A stretch of DNA of 47,944 nucleotides from the IMG/VR virus record IMGVR_UViG_3300035698_002466, positions 1 to 47,944 of that record; one strand, written 5' to 3'. A program made the position numbers and the translations under genes. Shown in pieces: positions 18,387-25,129 of this stretch (positions are counted from its first letter, which is position 1; every line of letters starts with the position of its first letter). This DNA is from a virus. The notes beneath the pieces are model-generated. The model did not search any database. It had not been told where the DNA came from and saw only the letters and a program-made list of their open reading frames with translations.

Positions 18387-18767
18387 TTAATTCCTTACAA
18401 TGAAAACAAACGCAACAGTTGTTCCGGCTGAAGGTTTTGGTAAAATTTGAACAATTTTATAACGTTCGTCATCAACTTCAATGAAACCGTTCATGCTTGG
18501 CGTGAGTGATACAACCGCGCCCGCTTCATTTGTTGCCGGAACAGATGCGGTAACTTGAAGATCACCGGCAACAGCAAGACCATTTTGGACGTATTTAAAT
18601 TTAACACCGCGCGCCGCCGCGTCTAACGTGAAAAATGTTTCAGTTGGATCACCAGGTTCATCATCAGGGCCGGTTCCTGGTGTAATGTCAACATACTTTA
18701 TAACACCTTGTTTAAATTCTTTAAGAATGTTTGCGGCAACCGCTTGCATATCATCGTAAAAAGACAT
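18387..18767 (-). CDS. Head-tail connector-like protein
   Basis: The 126-residue product has an N-terminal helix followed by beta strands, with phrases such as TFFTLDAAARGVKFKY and GFIEVDDERYKIVQILPKPS that recall head closure proteins of siphoviruses. It lies between the DnaT-like connector gene and the Mu F-like gene. The family is not certain. Confidence 0.65.
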   Translation of the reverse strand: MSFYDDMQAVAANILKEFKQGVIKYVDITPGTGPDDEPGDPTETFFTLDAAARGVKFKYVQNGLAVAGDLQVTASVPATNEAGAVVSLTPSMNGFIEVDDERYKIVQILPKPSAGTTVAFVFIVRN

Positions 18768-18794
18768 TTTCTTTCCTTTTCTTCATTTTGACGG

Positions 18795-18823
18795 TTGACC
18801 GCATGTTTCACAACAGGTATCAC
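18795..18823 (+). promoter_or_regulatory. Sigma70-type promoter for the 18876 gene
   Basis: TTGACC (18795-18800), a 17-base spacer and TATCAC (18818-18823) point along the plus strand. A leader of about 45 bases runs to the ATG at 18876. The -35 is the same as in the promoter family found elsewhere in the window, but the rest differs. Confidence 0.6.
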
Positions 18824-18875
18824 GGTTCTATCGAAAACGTAACCCTGAAAACCAACTTTGAAAAGGAAAAGAACA

Positions 18876-19346
18876 ATGGCAAAAGCACCCGAAGCACCCA
18901 AAGCACCGCCCGTTGCACCCGCCGCGCCCGTTGCACCCGCCGCGCCCGTTGCCGCGAAAGCCGAAACAACCAAGCGCATTGCGCCCGAACTGACAACCAT
19001 CACCAGTGATGTTGAAATGCCGAAAAAAGTCAGCAAGCGCGGTTCCAAATCGCTTTACCCGTTTGAAAAGCTTGAAGTTAGTCAATCGTTTGGTGTCACC
19101 AACAAAACCGCCGCTGGCATGGCTTCCATCATTTCCAACCAGAACCGCAAGCATCGCGCCGAAAAGCAAGATGAAAACGGCAACACTGTTTTTGAAATGA
19201 AAGACCTGAAAGGTGCTGATGGAACTGTTACGCAGGTTCCAACTGACAAGCCGGTGATTGAAGTTGCCAAGCATTTCTTTGCTTCCAATTGTGACCCGAA
19301 AAAAGACCCTGATGGTGCATCTGTTCGCGTGTTCCGCGACAAATAA
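18876..19346 (+). CDS. Conserved hypothetical protein with Ala/Pro-rich N-terminus
   Basis: The 156-residue product starts with about 35 residues of Ala, Pro, Val and Lys, likely disordered, then a folded part with SKRGSKSLYPFEKLEVSQSF and NKTAAGMASIISNQNRKH. It resembles DUF7303-type small proteins that many phages carry near capsid or DNA-handling genes; the basic helix suggests nucleic acid binding. The function is unknown. The ATG at 18876 has AAGGA eight bases upstream. The gene is a plus-strand cassette inside the minus-strand head block, with its own promoter and terminator. Confidence 0.82.
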   Translation: MAKAPEAPKAPPVAPAAPVAPAAPVAAKAETTKRIAPELTTITSDVEMPKKVSKRGSKSLYPFEKLEVSQSFGVTNKTAAGMASIISNQNRKHRAEKQDENGNTVFEMKDLKGADGTVTQVPTDKPVIEVAKHFFASNCDPKKDPDGASVRVFRDK

Positions 19347-19400
19347 GAATGAACTAGGTTCGGGCGGTTCTTCCCCCGATCAACCTGAACTGTTCATGTG

Positions 19401-19437
19401 ACCGCCCGCAACTTAATTGATGCGGGCGGTTTTCTTA
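19401..19437 (+). terminator. Intrinsic terminator after the 18876 gene
   Basis: A 10-base-pair stem ACCGCCCGCA / TGCGGGCGGT (19401-19410 with 19421-19430) is followed by TTTTCTT. It ends plus-strand transcription just before the convergent stop codon at 19435. Confidence 0.85.
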
Positions 19438-19938
19438 TGTGCGAACTGATGAACCGGTTAGATTTCCAGATGAACCTTTTGCAGACAGCAAACCCGAAAG
19501 AATTTCAGCAACAGTTTTGAATTGCGTTTGAATTTCTGAAGCTGAACCGAATTTTGCGAACTTTGCAGAAACCGCACCATCAACCGAAACAGTATCATAA
19601 ACGCTTGGCGTGTAATCAATCGAAAGAACACCAGGTGAATTCAAATGCCGCAAGGCGATTTCATAAACTGCATTTTCAATTTCACGCGGAATTTGATCAT
19701 CTTCAATCAAATAACCATAATAATCAACATGACCACGGCGCGGCCATTCGCGCAACTGTTCGCGTTCGGCTGTTTTCCATCCCTGGAACTGTGATCGGTA
19801 ACGCGCATCAATCCATTCGGACGCCACCAAAAGCGCAACTTCAATTTCAGCATCAGTATCAACATCAGCCGGAACCGTGTTGTCACGCGCGGCATGATAA
19901 GCGGTGAACGCTGTTGCCGTTCCGTAAAAATCAGGCAT
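19435..19938 (-). CDS. DnaT-like head-tail connector protein
   Basis: The 167-residue product matches the putative DnaT-like group of phage proteins: an early tyrosine/alanine segment (TAFTAYHAARD), then SEWIDARYRSQFQGWKT, REWPRRG and an ENAVYEIALRHL helix. Despite the name, in phage genomes this family sits among the head-tail connectors and probably forms part of the connector ring. It lies downstream of the capsid gene. The C-terminal 30 residues are Ser/Gly-rich. Confidence 0.75.
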   Translation of the reverse strand: MPDFYGTATAFTAYHAARDNTVPADVDTDAEIEVALLVASEWIDARYRSQFQGWKTAEREQLREWPRRGHVDYYGYLIEDDQIPREIENAVYEIALRHLNSPGVLSIDYTPSVYDTVSVDGAVSAKFAKFGSASEIQTQFKTVAEILSGLLSAKGSSGNLTGSSVRT

Positions 19939-20000
19939 TTCATCAATCCTTGTTTGTTTGGATCAGATTACAGGTGTTGAAATTATTTTGCAAATAGTTC

Positions 20001-20029
20001 TTGACCATTTGAATGTTCATCGCTATGTT
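20001..20029 (+). promoter_or_regulatory. Repeated-family promoter for the 20067 gene
   Basis: TTGACC (20001-20006), 17 bases, TATGTT (20024-20029), followed by the conserved downstream box ATCTTAACA. The leader after it is almost identical to that at 29084-29119. It belongs to the family at 27964, 29051 and 29385. Confidence 0.8.
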
Positions 20030-20066
20030 CATCTTAACAACAACGCAAACATGATCGGAACAGACA

Positions 20067-20261
20067 ATGAAAAGAACAGTTTCACAATCGGTTTTTGACA
20101 ATAAAGATAATTTGAAAGCTTCAAAATTAGGTCATCAAGATGCGGTGAAGGAATTGGAAAACACACCGGTTCACATGCTTGATCCTGCAAATCCGAACCA
20201 TCCTTTGAATGATGGAATTTTCGGATATGAAACAAAAGAATTTCTTAACAAACAATATTGA
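20067..20261 (+). CDS. Small hypothetical protein
   Basis: This 64-residue acidic and polar protein is not recognised. It contains LGHQDAVKELENTPVHMLDPANPNHP and no membrane segment or Cys pair. It is driven by its own family promoter and has the ribosome site GGAACAG shared with the 29117 gene. It lies in the minus-strand head block and opens a two-gene plus-strand cassette. Confidence 0.75.
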   Translation: MKRTVSQSVFDNKDNLKASKLGHQDAVKELENTPVHMLDPANPNHPLNDGIFGYETKEFLNKQY

Positions 20262-20263
20262 AC

Positions 20264-20525
20264 AAACAAAAACCGCCCGCAACAACGCAAACAAGGAATA
20301 AAAAATGACATTTTGTGAAGTGATTAAAAAACATTTTGATGGTGATTCAATGGTGTCTTTTATTAGAAAATCAGAACCGCACATTCACTATGATTTTGAC
20401 GCCGCTGAAGGTTTGCATTTTTGGTCTATGAACCATGAAACCGATGAACTTGAAGAACATAGTTTCAACGCTGAACAAATCGTTGCAACAGATTGGGAAA
20501 TTTAAACAAAAACCGCCCGCAACAA
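20264..20525. repeat. 22-bp direct repeats flanking the 20305 gene
   Basis: Identical 22-base copies lie at 20264-20285 and 20504-20525. Each contains aaaaaccgcccgcaacaa, the left arm of the terminator at 20508-20540. They enclose the gene at 20305-20505 and its leader. The pattern suggests that this gene was added by recombination at a terminator. Confidence 0.85.
20305..20505 (+). CDS. Small acidic hypothetical protein
   Basis: The 66-residue protein is strongly acidic (many Glu and Asp) and rich in His and Trp, with FIRKSEPHIHYDFDAAEGL. Strongly acidic small phage proteins often bind basic host targets, but no family is recognised. AAGGAATAAAAAATG gives a good ribosome site. It is flanked by 22-base direct repeats and is probably read from the promoter at 20001. 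Confidence 0.75.
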   Translation: MTFCEVIKKHFDGDSMVSFIRKSEPHIHYDFDAAEGLHFWSMNHETDELEEHSFNAEQIVATDWEI

Positions 20526-20540
20526 TCAAGCGCGGGCGGT
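20508..20540 (-). terminator. Intrinsic terminator between opposed genes
   Basis: ACCGCCCGC (20512-20520) pairs with GCGGGCGGT (20532-20540). On the minus strand it is followed by TTTTTGTTT, so it ends transcription coming from the 20558-20875 gene; on the plus strand the trailing T run is weak, but the stem may also stop the cassette transcript. Confidence 0.82.
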
Positions 20541-20557
20541 TCAATCAATTCAGAAAA

Positions 20558-20875
20558 TCAGGCGGTTGTGTTCAACGCCATGATTGCCGACCAAGCATCA
20601 GCTTCAGAACCATAACCTTTTTCTTCAATACCTTCAGCGGAAATTTTCTTTCCATCTTCACCGACAATGAAGTGTTTGCGACCCTCTTTTGAAACCAGCA
20701 TTTTCACCGGTTCAGCGGGTTCACCGGCTGGTTCGGTTGTGGGTTCACCGGCTGTTTCTTCAGCGGGTTCAACACCATCAACAGTTTCATGAACTTCAGG
20801 GTCATAATCAGTTGCATTGATCAGAACAGGGCCATTTTCTGTTTGAATGGCAATGGTTGGAAGTTTGGAATTCAT
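20558..20875 (-). CDS. Head-region protein with Glu/Pro/Thr repeats
   Basis: The 105-residue product has a beta-like start (TIAIQTENGPVLINATDYD), a low-complexity middle of Glu-Pro-Ala-Gly-Thr (about 35-60) and a C-terminal helix with YGSEADAWSAIMAL. It follows the capsid gene, where a head fibre, decoration or head-tail joining protein is common. No family is certain. AAGGA stands eight bases before the ATG at 20875; the longer frame upstream overlaps the capsid gene and is not used. Confidence 0.72.
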   Translation of the reverse strand: MNSKLPTIAIQTENGPVLINATDYDPEVHETVDGVEPAEETAGEPTTEPAGEPAEPVKMLVSKEGRKHFIVGEDGKKISAEGIEEKGYGSEADAWSAIMALNTTA

Positions 20876-20890
20876 GGGGTTTCCTTCATG

Positions 20891-20920
20891 AAAAATAGGG
20901 CGGGTTATTACACCCGCCCT
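20891..20920 (-). terminator. Intrinsic terminator after the capsid gene
   Basis: AGGGCGGGT (20897-20905) pairs with ACCCGCCCT (20912-20920) over a 6-base loop. On the minus strand it is followed by TATTTTTC. It lies between the capsid gene and the 20875 gene and would leave the capsid message more abundant than the downstream one. Confidence 0.8.
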
Positions 20921-20936
20921 GGTTAACGCTGAAGGA

Positions 20937-22160
20937 TTAGCCCAACAGCAACGCGGTATGTTCCGGCTTGGTTGCTTTGATACCCCAAGCAATCGAAACT
21001 TCAGCTTTTATTTTGCGATAACCTGGATACATCGCAACTTCAAACACAAGACCCGAACGCGGATCAGTGATCATCATGCGCGCAAGCGCCGCATCACCTT
21101 CTTGCGGCAACGCTGGTTGGCGTGTGACCAGGTGAAGCGCATCTTGGCTGAAGGCAACGCTTGCCGCATAATCAGCCGCAAGGGTGATCGCAACAGCCGA
21201 ACCAGGTAACGCTTGACGCAAACCAGGCGCGGCAAGGGTGATCGTGCCACCATCTGAAACATCGGTGTCACCAGCAACAACCAGGTATTCGTTCGCATCG
21301 CCCGCGAACGAAACAACATCACCGGCAATAACCGTTCCGGTTCCGGCACTGGCAAGGGTGATCACCGTTGCGCCTTTTGCATAACCGGCGGTGTTGGTTG
21401 TTGCAGATGCGCCCGTTCCGGCGGTGTGAAGAACCGCTTGACCGCTTTCTTTCAGCGAAATATTGTGAACGTCCATCAATTCACCTTGACGCAAAGTCAT
21501 GGTTGTTCCGGCTTCATTCGCTTTAGTCAATTGTGTGAGCGTCCGAACCGCTGCACCCGCTGAAGTGTTCATGACAAGTGAACGACCAGTTGCGGGCGCG
21601 CCGTTATCATCAAGAATTTTGCGGATTTGGGCGGTATCGCCAAGGTTGGTTGCAAACGGTGTTGTTCCGGCTGTTCCATATGCCCGCGATGCAGCAGCGG
21701 TTGCGGCAACAGCAAGATCAGCTTCAATTTCATTTGTCAGAACACGCAAAGCTTGCGCAATCATATCCGCCTGAACAGAAAGATAACCAGGGCCGGAATT
21801 CAGACCGCGTTGTTCTTCACCGGTGAAACCAAAGCTGGAACCGCGCGATTTGGTAATTGCCATGAAAGACGCACCAACGGTTTGATCAGCGGGTTCAGGA
21901 ATGGACATTGCGGGCGTAATGTCATGTGCTGTTGCAGCACCGGCAACATGATAAGAAACACTTTGACCAAGCGCGGCGCGTTCGGCACCAGGTGCGCGGG
22001 TTGCCGATGGAATGAAACCAACAAGTTCACGCGACACAACATTAACAGCCGCGTAAAGATCAGGAATAAGACCGGTCAGCGTGTTTGCATATGCCGATTG
22101 GTGAACCATTGCCGGTGCGGCAAGGATAGCGGTTGAAGCCGCAAGGAAAGATTTACGCAT
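20937..22160 (-). CDS. Major capsid protein, P22 coat family
   Basis: The 407-residue protein resembles the P22-coat-like group whose members begin near NTLTGLIPDLYAAV and continue VVSRELVGFIPS, FGFTGEEQRGLN, NEIEADLA, RKILDDNGAPATGRSLVMN, and end MITDPRSGLVFEVAMYPGYR with KPEHTALLLG. All of these are present. An inserted beta domain at about 240-320 resembles the P22 insertion domain. Before NTLTG it has 25 extra residues that look like a signal peptide (MRKS, a hydrophobic run, then SAYA). AGGAG before the ATG at 22160 supports this start, and there is no other start near NTLTG. Confidence 0.92.
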   Translation of the reverse strand: MRKSFLAASTAILAAPAMVHQSAYANTLTGLIPDLYAAVNVVSRELVGFIPSATRAPGAERAALGQSVSYHVAGAATAHDITPAMSIPEPADQTVGASFMAITKSRGSSFGFTGEEQRGLNSGPGYLSVQADMIAQALRVLTNEIEADLAVAATAAASRAYGTAGTTPFATNLGDTAQIRKILDDNGAPATGRSLVMNTSAGAAVRTLTQLTKANEAGTTMTLRQGELMDVHNISLKESGQAVLHTAGTGASATTNTAGYAKGATVITLASAGTGTVIAGDVVSFAGDANEYLVVAGDTDVSDGGTITLAAPGLRQALPGSAVAITLAADYAASVAFSQDALHLVTRQPALPQEGDAALARMMITDPRSGLVFEVAMYPGYRKIKAEVSIAWGIKATKPEHTALLLG

Positions 22161-22305
22161 TTTTTGCGCTCCTATGAAAATGTTAAAGTTGTTTTAGGTC
22201 ATCCAACCTGAAGCGCCTTCAATCATCCAATTTCCAGCATTGTTAGGAATTTACATTGATTGAACTGGACGGTCAACAGCTTTCGCGTTTTTTGTGATTT
22301 AGTTC

Positions 22306-22340
22306 TTGACCATCGCTAAGATCATCTTAACAACAACGTC
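22306..22340 (+). promoter_or_regulatory. Promoter-family element with shortened spacer
   Basis: TTGACCATCGC is followed at once by TAAGAT and the conserved ATCTTAACAACAACG. Compared with its relatives, 12 bases are missing between -35 and -10, exactly the unit between the two CCATCGC repeats of the full element. As a sigma70 promoter it should be weak or dead unless another -35 is used. Confidence 0.55.
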
Positions 22341-22359
22341 AACTAAAGGAATTAATAAA

Positions 22360-22575
22360 ATGCAAAAATCAGCAAACGGTTATGCGGAACGCTATGATGT
22401 AAAATTTGGCATTCCCAATGTTAAACCTAAACCTGGTGAAACCTTTGACCGGAATAATGATTTGACACTTTCAGAATGTGGCGCAATTGTTTATCACCGT
22501 GACGGTCTGAAACACGCGGAACAATTTTCAGCGCAACCAGTGATGCGTTTATTGAATATGATCGCCGCCATATGA
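22360..22575 (+). CDS. Small hypothetical protein
   Basis: The 71-residue product is not recognised; it is polar with a hydrophobic C-terminal helix (VMRLLNMIAAI). The ATG at 22360 is preceded by AAGGAATTAATAAA. A TTG at 22306 would extend the frame into the promoter element and is rejected. The gene is a plus-strand cassette between the capsid and scaffold genes. Confidence 0.72.
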   Translation: MQKSANGYAERYDVKFGIPNVKPKPGETFDRNNDLTLSECGAIVYHRDGLKHAEQFSAQPVMRLLNMIAAI

Positions 22576-22655
22576 CAAAAGCCGCATTTGATGAACATTA
22601 CGGTGAAGGTGATGAAGTTTCCGAAAGCATGATGTTACATGGTGTAAACGGTTAA
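22572..22655 (+). CDS. 27-residue acidic peptide
   Basis: A short frame starts on an ATG that overlaps the stop of the gene before it (ATGA). It encodes a 27-residue acidic peptide ending HGVNG. A terminator follows 12 bases later. Its support is only the coupling and the fit between gene and terminator. Confidence 0.45.
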   Translation: MTKAAFDEHYGEGDEVSESMMLHGVNG

Positions 22656-22660
22656 AAAAA

Positions 22661-22706
22661 TAAAAAACCGCCCGCGCTGGAAAACCCCAAAAACAGCGCG
22701 GACGGT
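22661..22706. terminator. Bidirectional intrinsic terminator
   Basis: CCGCCCGCGCTG (22668-22679) pairs with CAGCGCGGACGG (22695-22706), with one G-T pair. The minus strand continues TTTTTTATTTTTTT, which ends messages from the scaffold gene. On the plus strand the stem lies just after the 22655 stop. Confidence 0.82.
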
Positions 22707-22733
22707 TCCTATCAACCAGGGTTTTACGCCCGA

Positions 22734-23555
22734 TCAATCCACAATGTTGACTTCACCCTTGCCAGCAAGCGCCGCCGTTTCAGACTGTTGCGCGGGCGAA
22801 AGCTTGTTGAAATCTGCAAGCTTGATTGTCCGACCAGAACCGCGACCACCACCACCGCCTTCATTGCCCGAACCGCTTTGATCATCAGCTTTCAAAATGC
22901 TGTCTTTGTAAGGGTAAGCATCAACCATGATTTCAAGTGCTTCATCAACACCGGCAACCTCACCCATGTTTTTCTTTGAATACACTTTGTTTCCGGTTTG
23001 GTCATACGGAACAACCTTGCCGTTTTCAACCTTGAAGTTCTTGGCAAATGTTGCCTGGAACATTTCAGCCGGAACGCCAATTTTATTCTTCACGAAATCG
23101 GACGAACCGAAAGCGGTTTGCAATGTCATACCGTTCAAGTTTCCGGTCAAGATTTCAATGGCTTTATCTTTTTCAGCCATTTGCGCGGTGAAACCTTTGC
23201 TGATTTCTTCACGAACTTTTTCAACTTCACCGGCATCAATCAATTTCTTTTGATCAATGTTTTTCAACGTTTCGATTGCTTCAGCCGCTTTGACCGGATC
23301 AAGGTCTTTATATTTTTCAAGTTTTTGTTCAGCCGCTTCTTTCGCTTCACGGTGTGTTTTTGCTTCACCGTTCAATCGGCTGATGGTATCACCGGCAACG
23401 CTTTGTTCTTTTCCATCGCCCGCAATATAAATCGGGTTGCCTTTATCATCTTTTTCAAGATTTCCATCAGCGTCAACTTTCCAACCGTTCTTGTTGTCAA
23501 AAGCAATCGGAAAAGCAAGCAACATGCTTGCGGTCATCATCAGGTTCTTTTTCAT
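22734..23555 (-). CDS. Scaffold protein (DUF6651-like) with signal-like N-terminus
   Basis: The 273-residue product has the scaffold pattern: a short DGNLEKDDKGNPIYI start, a long charged coiled coil (about 50-130, with RLNGEAKTHREAKEAAEQKLEKY), and a middle with FVKNKIGVPAEMFQATFAKNF. The C-terminus is Gly-rich. It would direct capsid assembly. The N-terminus (MKKN, then a hydrophobic run ending PIAF) looks like a secretion signal and precedes the usual family start by about 22 residues. The start at 23555 has GAAAGGA upstream; an ATG at 23576 is in frame but less well placed. Confidence 0.83.
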   Translation of the reverse strand: MKKNLMMTASMLLAFPIAFDNKNGWKVDADGNLEKDDKGNPIYIAGDGKEQSVAGDTISRLNGEAKTHREAKEAAEQKLEKYKDLDPVKAAEAIETLKNIDQKKLIDAGEVEKVREEISKGFTAQMAEKDKAIEILTGNLNGMTLQTAFGSSDFVKNKIGVPAEMFQATFAKNFKVENGKVVPYDQTGNKVYSKKNMGEVAGVDEALEIMVDAYPYKDSILKADDQSGSGNEGGGGGRGSGRTIKLADFNKLSPAQQSETAALAGKGEVNIVD

Positions 23556-23623
23556 TTTATCGTTCCTTTCGGTCATCCAACCGTTGCGCCTTGATCATCC
23601 GATACTAGGCAATTGAGGTTCAT

Positions 23624-25129
23624 TTAGGGATTATCGTCATCGGGGTTGTTATCGTCATCTTCACCGAAATCATCCCCAGGAATTTCAGCCAAGATATTCT
23701 TTATTTCATCATCATGCGTGAATTCAGATGAAAGAACGCCGCGCCGCTTTGTTTCAGCGTGAAGTGTTTTCTGTGAAAGATCGCCATTTTCCCGCAATGA
23801 ACGCAAGTGTTCAAGACCACCATCACCATCAAGGAAATTATCAAATTCAGTGTAAACGTTCACATCTGGTTCTTGCCCATCAAGCTTCAACCAAAGCGCG
23901 GTGATTTTCATTGCGTTTTCAAGCGCATCTTTCAAACCGATTGCCCATGCACCAACCGCGCTTTTCGCTTTGCTTGCCGCCATTGCCGAATTGATAACGG
24001 TTGTGTTTGTTTGTGCGGTCAAGGGTTGCCGCCCAAGTTCACGCAAATCTTGCTTGGTTTCTTTAATGTCACCGGCAAGGAATGTGAGCGATGTTGCAGC
24101 GGGTTCAACATATGACCAGGAACCCGAATTACCAGCACCATCAGGCGGCGCATATAAAACCTTTGTTGGTCCAACCGAAATTTGTTTGATATTACCGTTT
24201 TCATCCTTTTCAGGCTTCACACCGTTACCTGAAAGCATTGGATAAGCCGCAAGAATTTTCGCAAATTTCAATGCGCTTTCCTGTTGGTAAAGTTCAATCT
24301 GAAGATCAGCCGCATCTTGCATTGATGGAAGGTAACGATAACCGGAACCATCGCGCCGCCCTGTTGCAAACGAAACCATCGGAATAACGTTGATTGTGAG
24401 AATGCCGGAACCTTCAACAATCCATTCTGTTTTTCCAGATGTTCCAGCAACAAGTTTCTTGTAAACCGTCCAGGTAACAACGCCGTTATCATCACGTTTG
24501 AATTCACGAACTTTAACAACTGCACCAGGTTCAAGAATTCGGATCAACGTGATAATTCGTTCACCGTTCATTGTTCTGGTTTCAGCGGTTAGAACGTTGC
24601 GCCCCAATACATGCGACCAGAACGGGCGAACGCCCGCTTTCTTTTGATCGGCTTTGGTTTTGACTTTGTTTTTATCAACAGTTGGATAATCAATCAAAAT
24701 CCAATCAATCGCATGTGCAATTCCGTTGAAAAACGTTTCGCTTGCAAAGATTGAAAGATGATTTCCATCACCATCAACATCTTCAATGAAATCAGTGAAA
24801 GCTTGGTTGACCGCATCACCATCAGCGATTGAAACCGGTTCTTCAAATGGTTTTGCTGAAAGTGCTTCCACAATATCGCGGTAAATGTTTGTGAATTTGG
24901 TTGCTTCAAGCCGAAAATCATAATCAACTTGTTCTTCTTTTGGAAATTTCGGCAAAAATTGCTTTTCAGCGTCACGCATGGTTTTGATACCACCCATGAT
25001 TGCATCTGTCTTATTCCAATAATCAACCATCGCCGCGCTATCGGGCGAACGTTTATCAACATGTTCATTTTCAAACGCAACAGGACGTTCAATGAAAGTG
25101 TTAAGCGCCGTAATTCCCTGAAACCGCAT
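23624..25129 (-). CDS. Portal protein (DUF4055-like)
   Basis: The 501-residue protein matches the DUF4055 portal group: DAIMGGIKTMRDAEKQFLPKFPKE at the start, YRDIVEALSAKPFEEP, the segment DYPTVDKNKVKTKADQKKAGVRPFW, and DLQIELYQQESALKFA with LRELGRQPLTAQT further on. The C-terminus is very acidic (GDDFGEDDDNNPDDDNP). It forms the ring through which DNA enters the head. The ATG at 25129 follows GAGGATA; the TTG at 25147 is rejected. It overlaps the terminase gene by 29 bases. Confidence 0.9.
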   Translation of the reverse strand: MRFQGITALNTFIERPVAFENEHVDKRSPDSAAMVDYWNKTDAIMGGIKTMRDAEKQFLPKFPKEEQVDYDFRLEATKFTNIYRDIVEALSAKPFEEPVSIADGDAVNQAFTDFIEDVDGDGNHLSIFASETFFNGIAHAIDWILIDYPTVDKNKVKTKADQKKAGVRPFWSHVLGRNVLTAETRTMNGERIITLIRILEPGAVVKVREFKRDDNGVVTWTVYKKLVAGTSGKTEWIVEGSGILTINVIPMVSFATGRRDGSGYRYLPSMQDAADLQIELYQQESALKFAKILAAYPMLSGNGVKPEKDENGNIKQISVGPTKVLYAPPDGAGNSGSWSYVEPAATSLTFLAGDIKETKQDLRELGRQPLTAQTNTTVINSAMAASKAKSAVGAWAIGLKDALENAMKITALWLKLDGQEPDVNVYTEFDNFLDGDGGLEHLRSLRENGDLSQKTLHAETKRRGVLSSEFTHDDEIKNILAEIPGDDFGEDDDNNPDDDNP

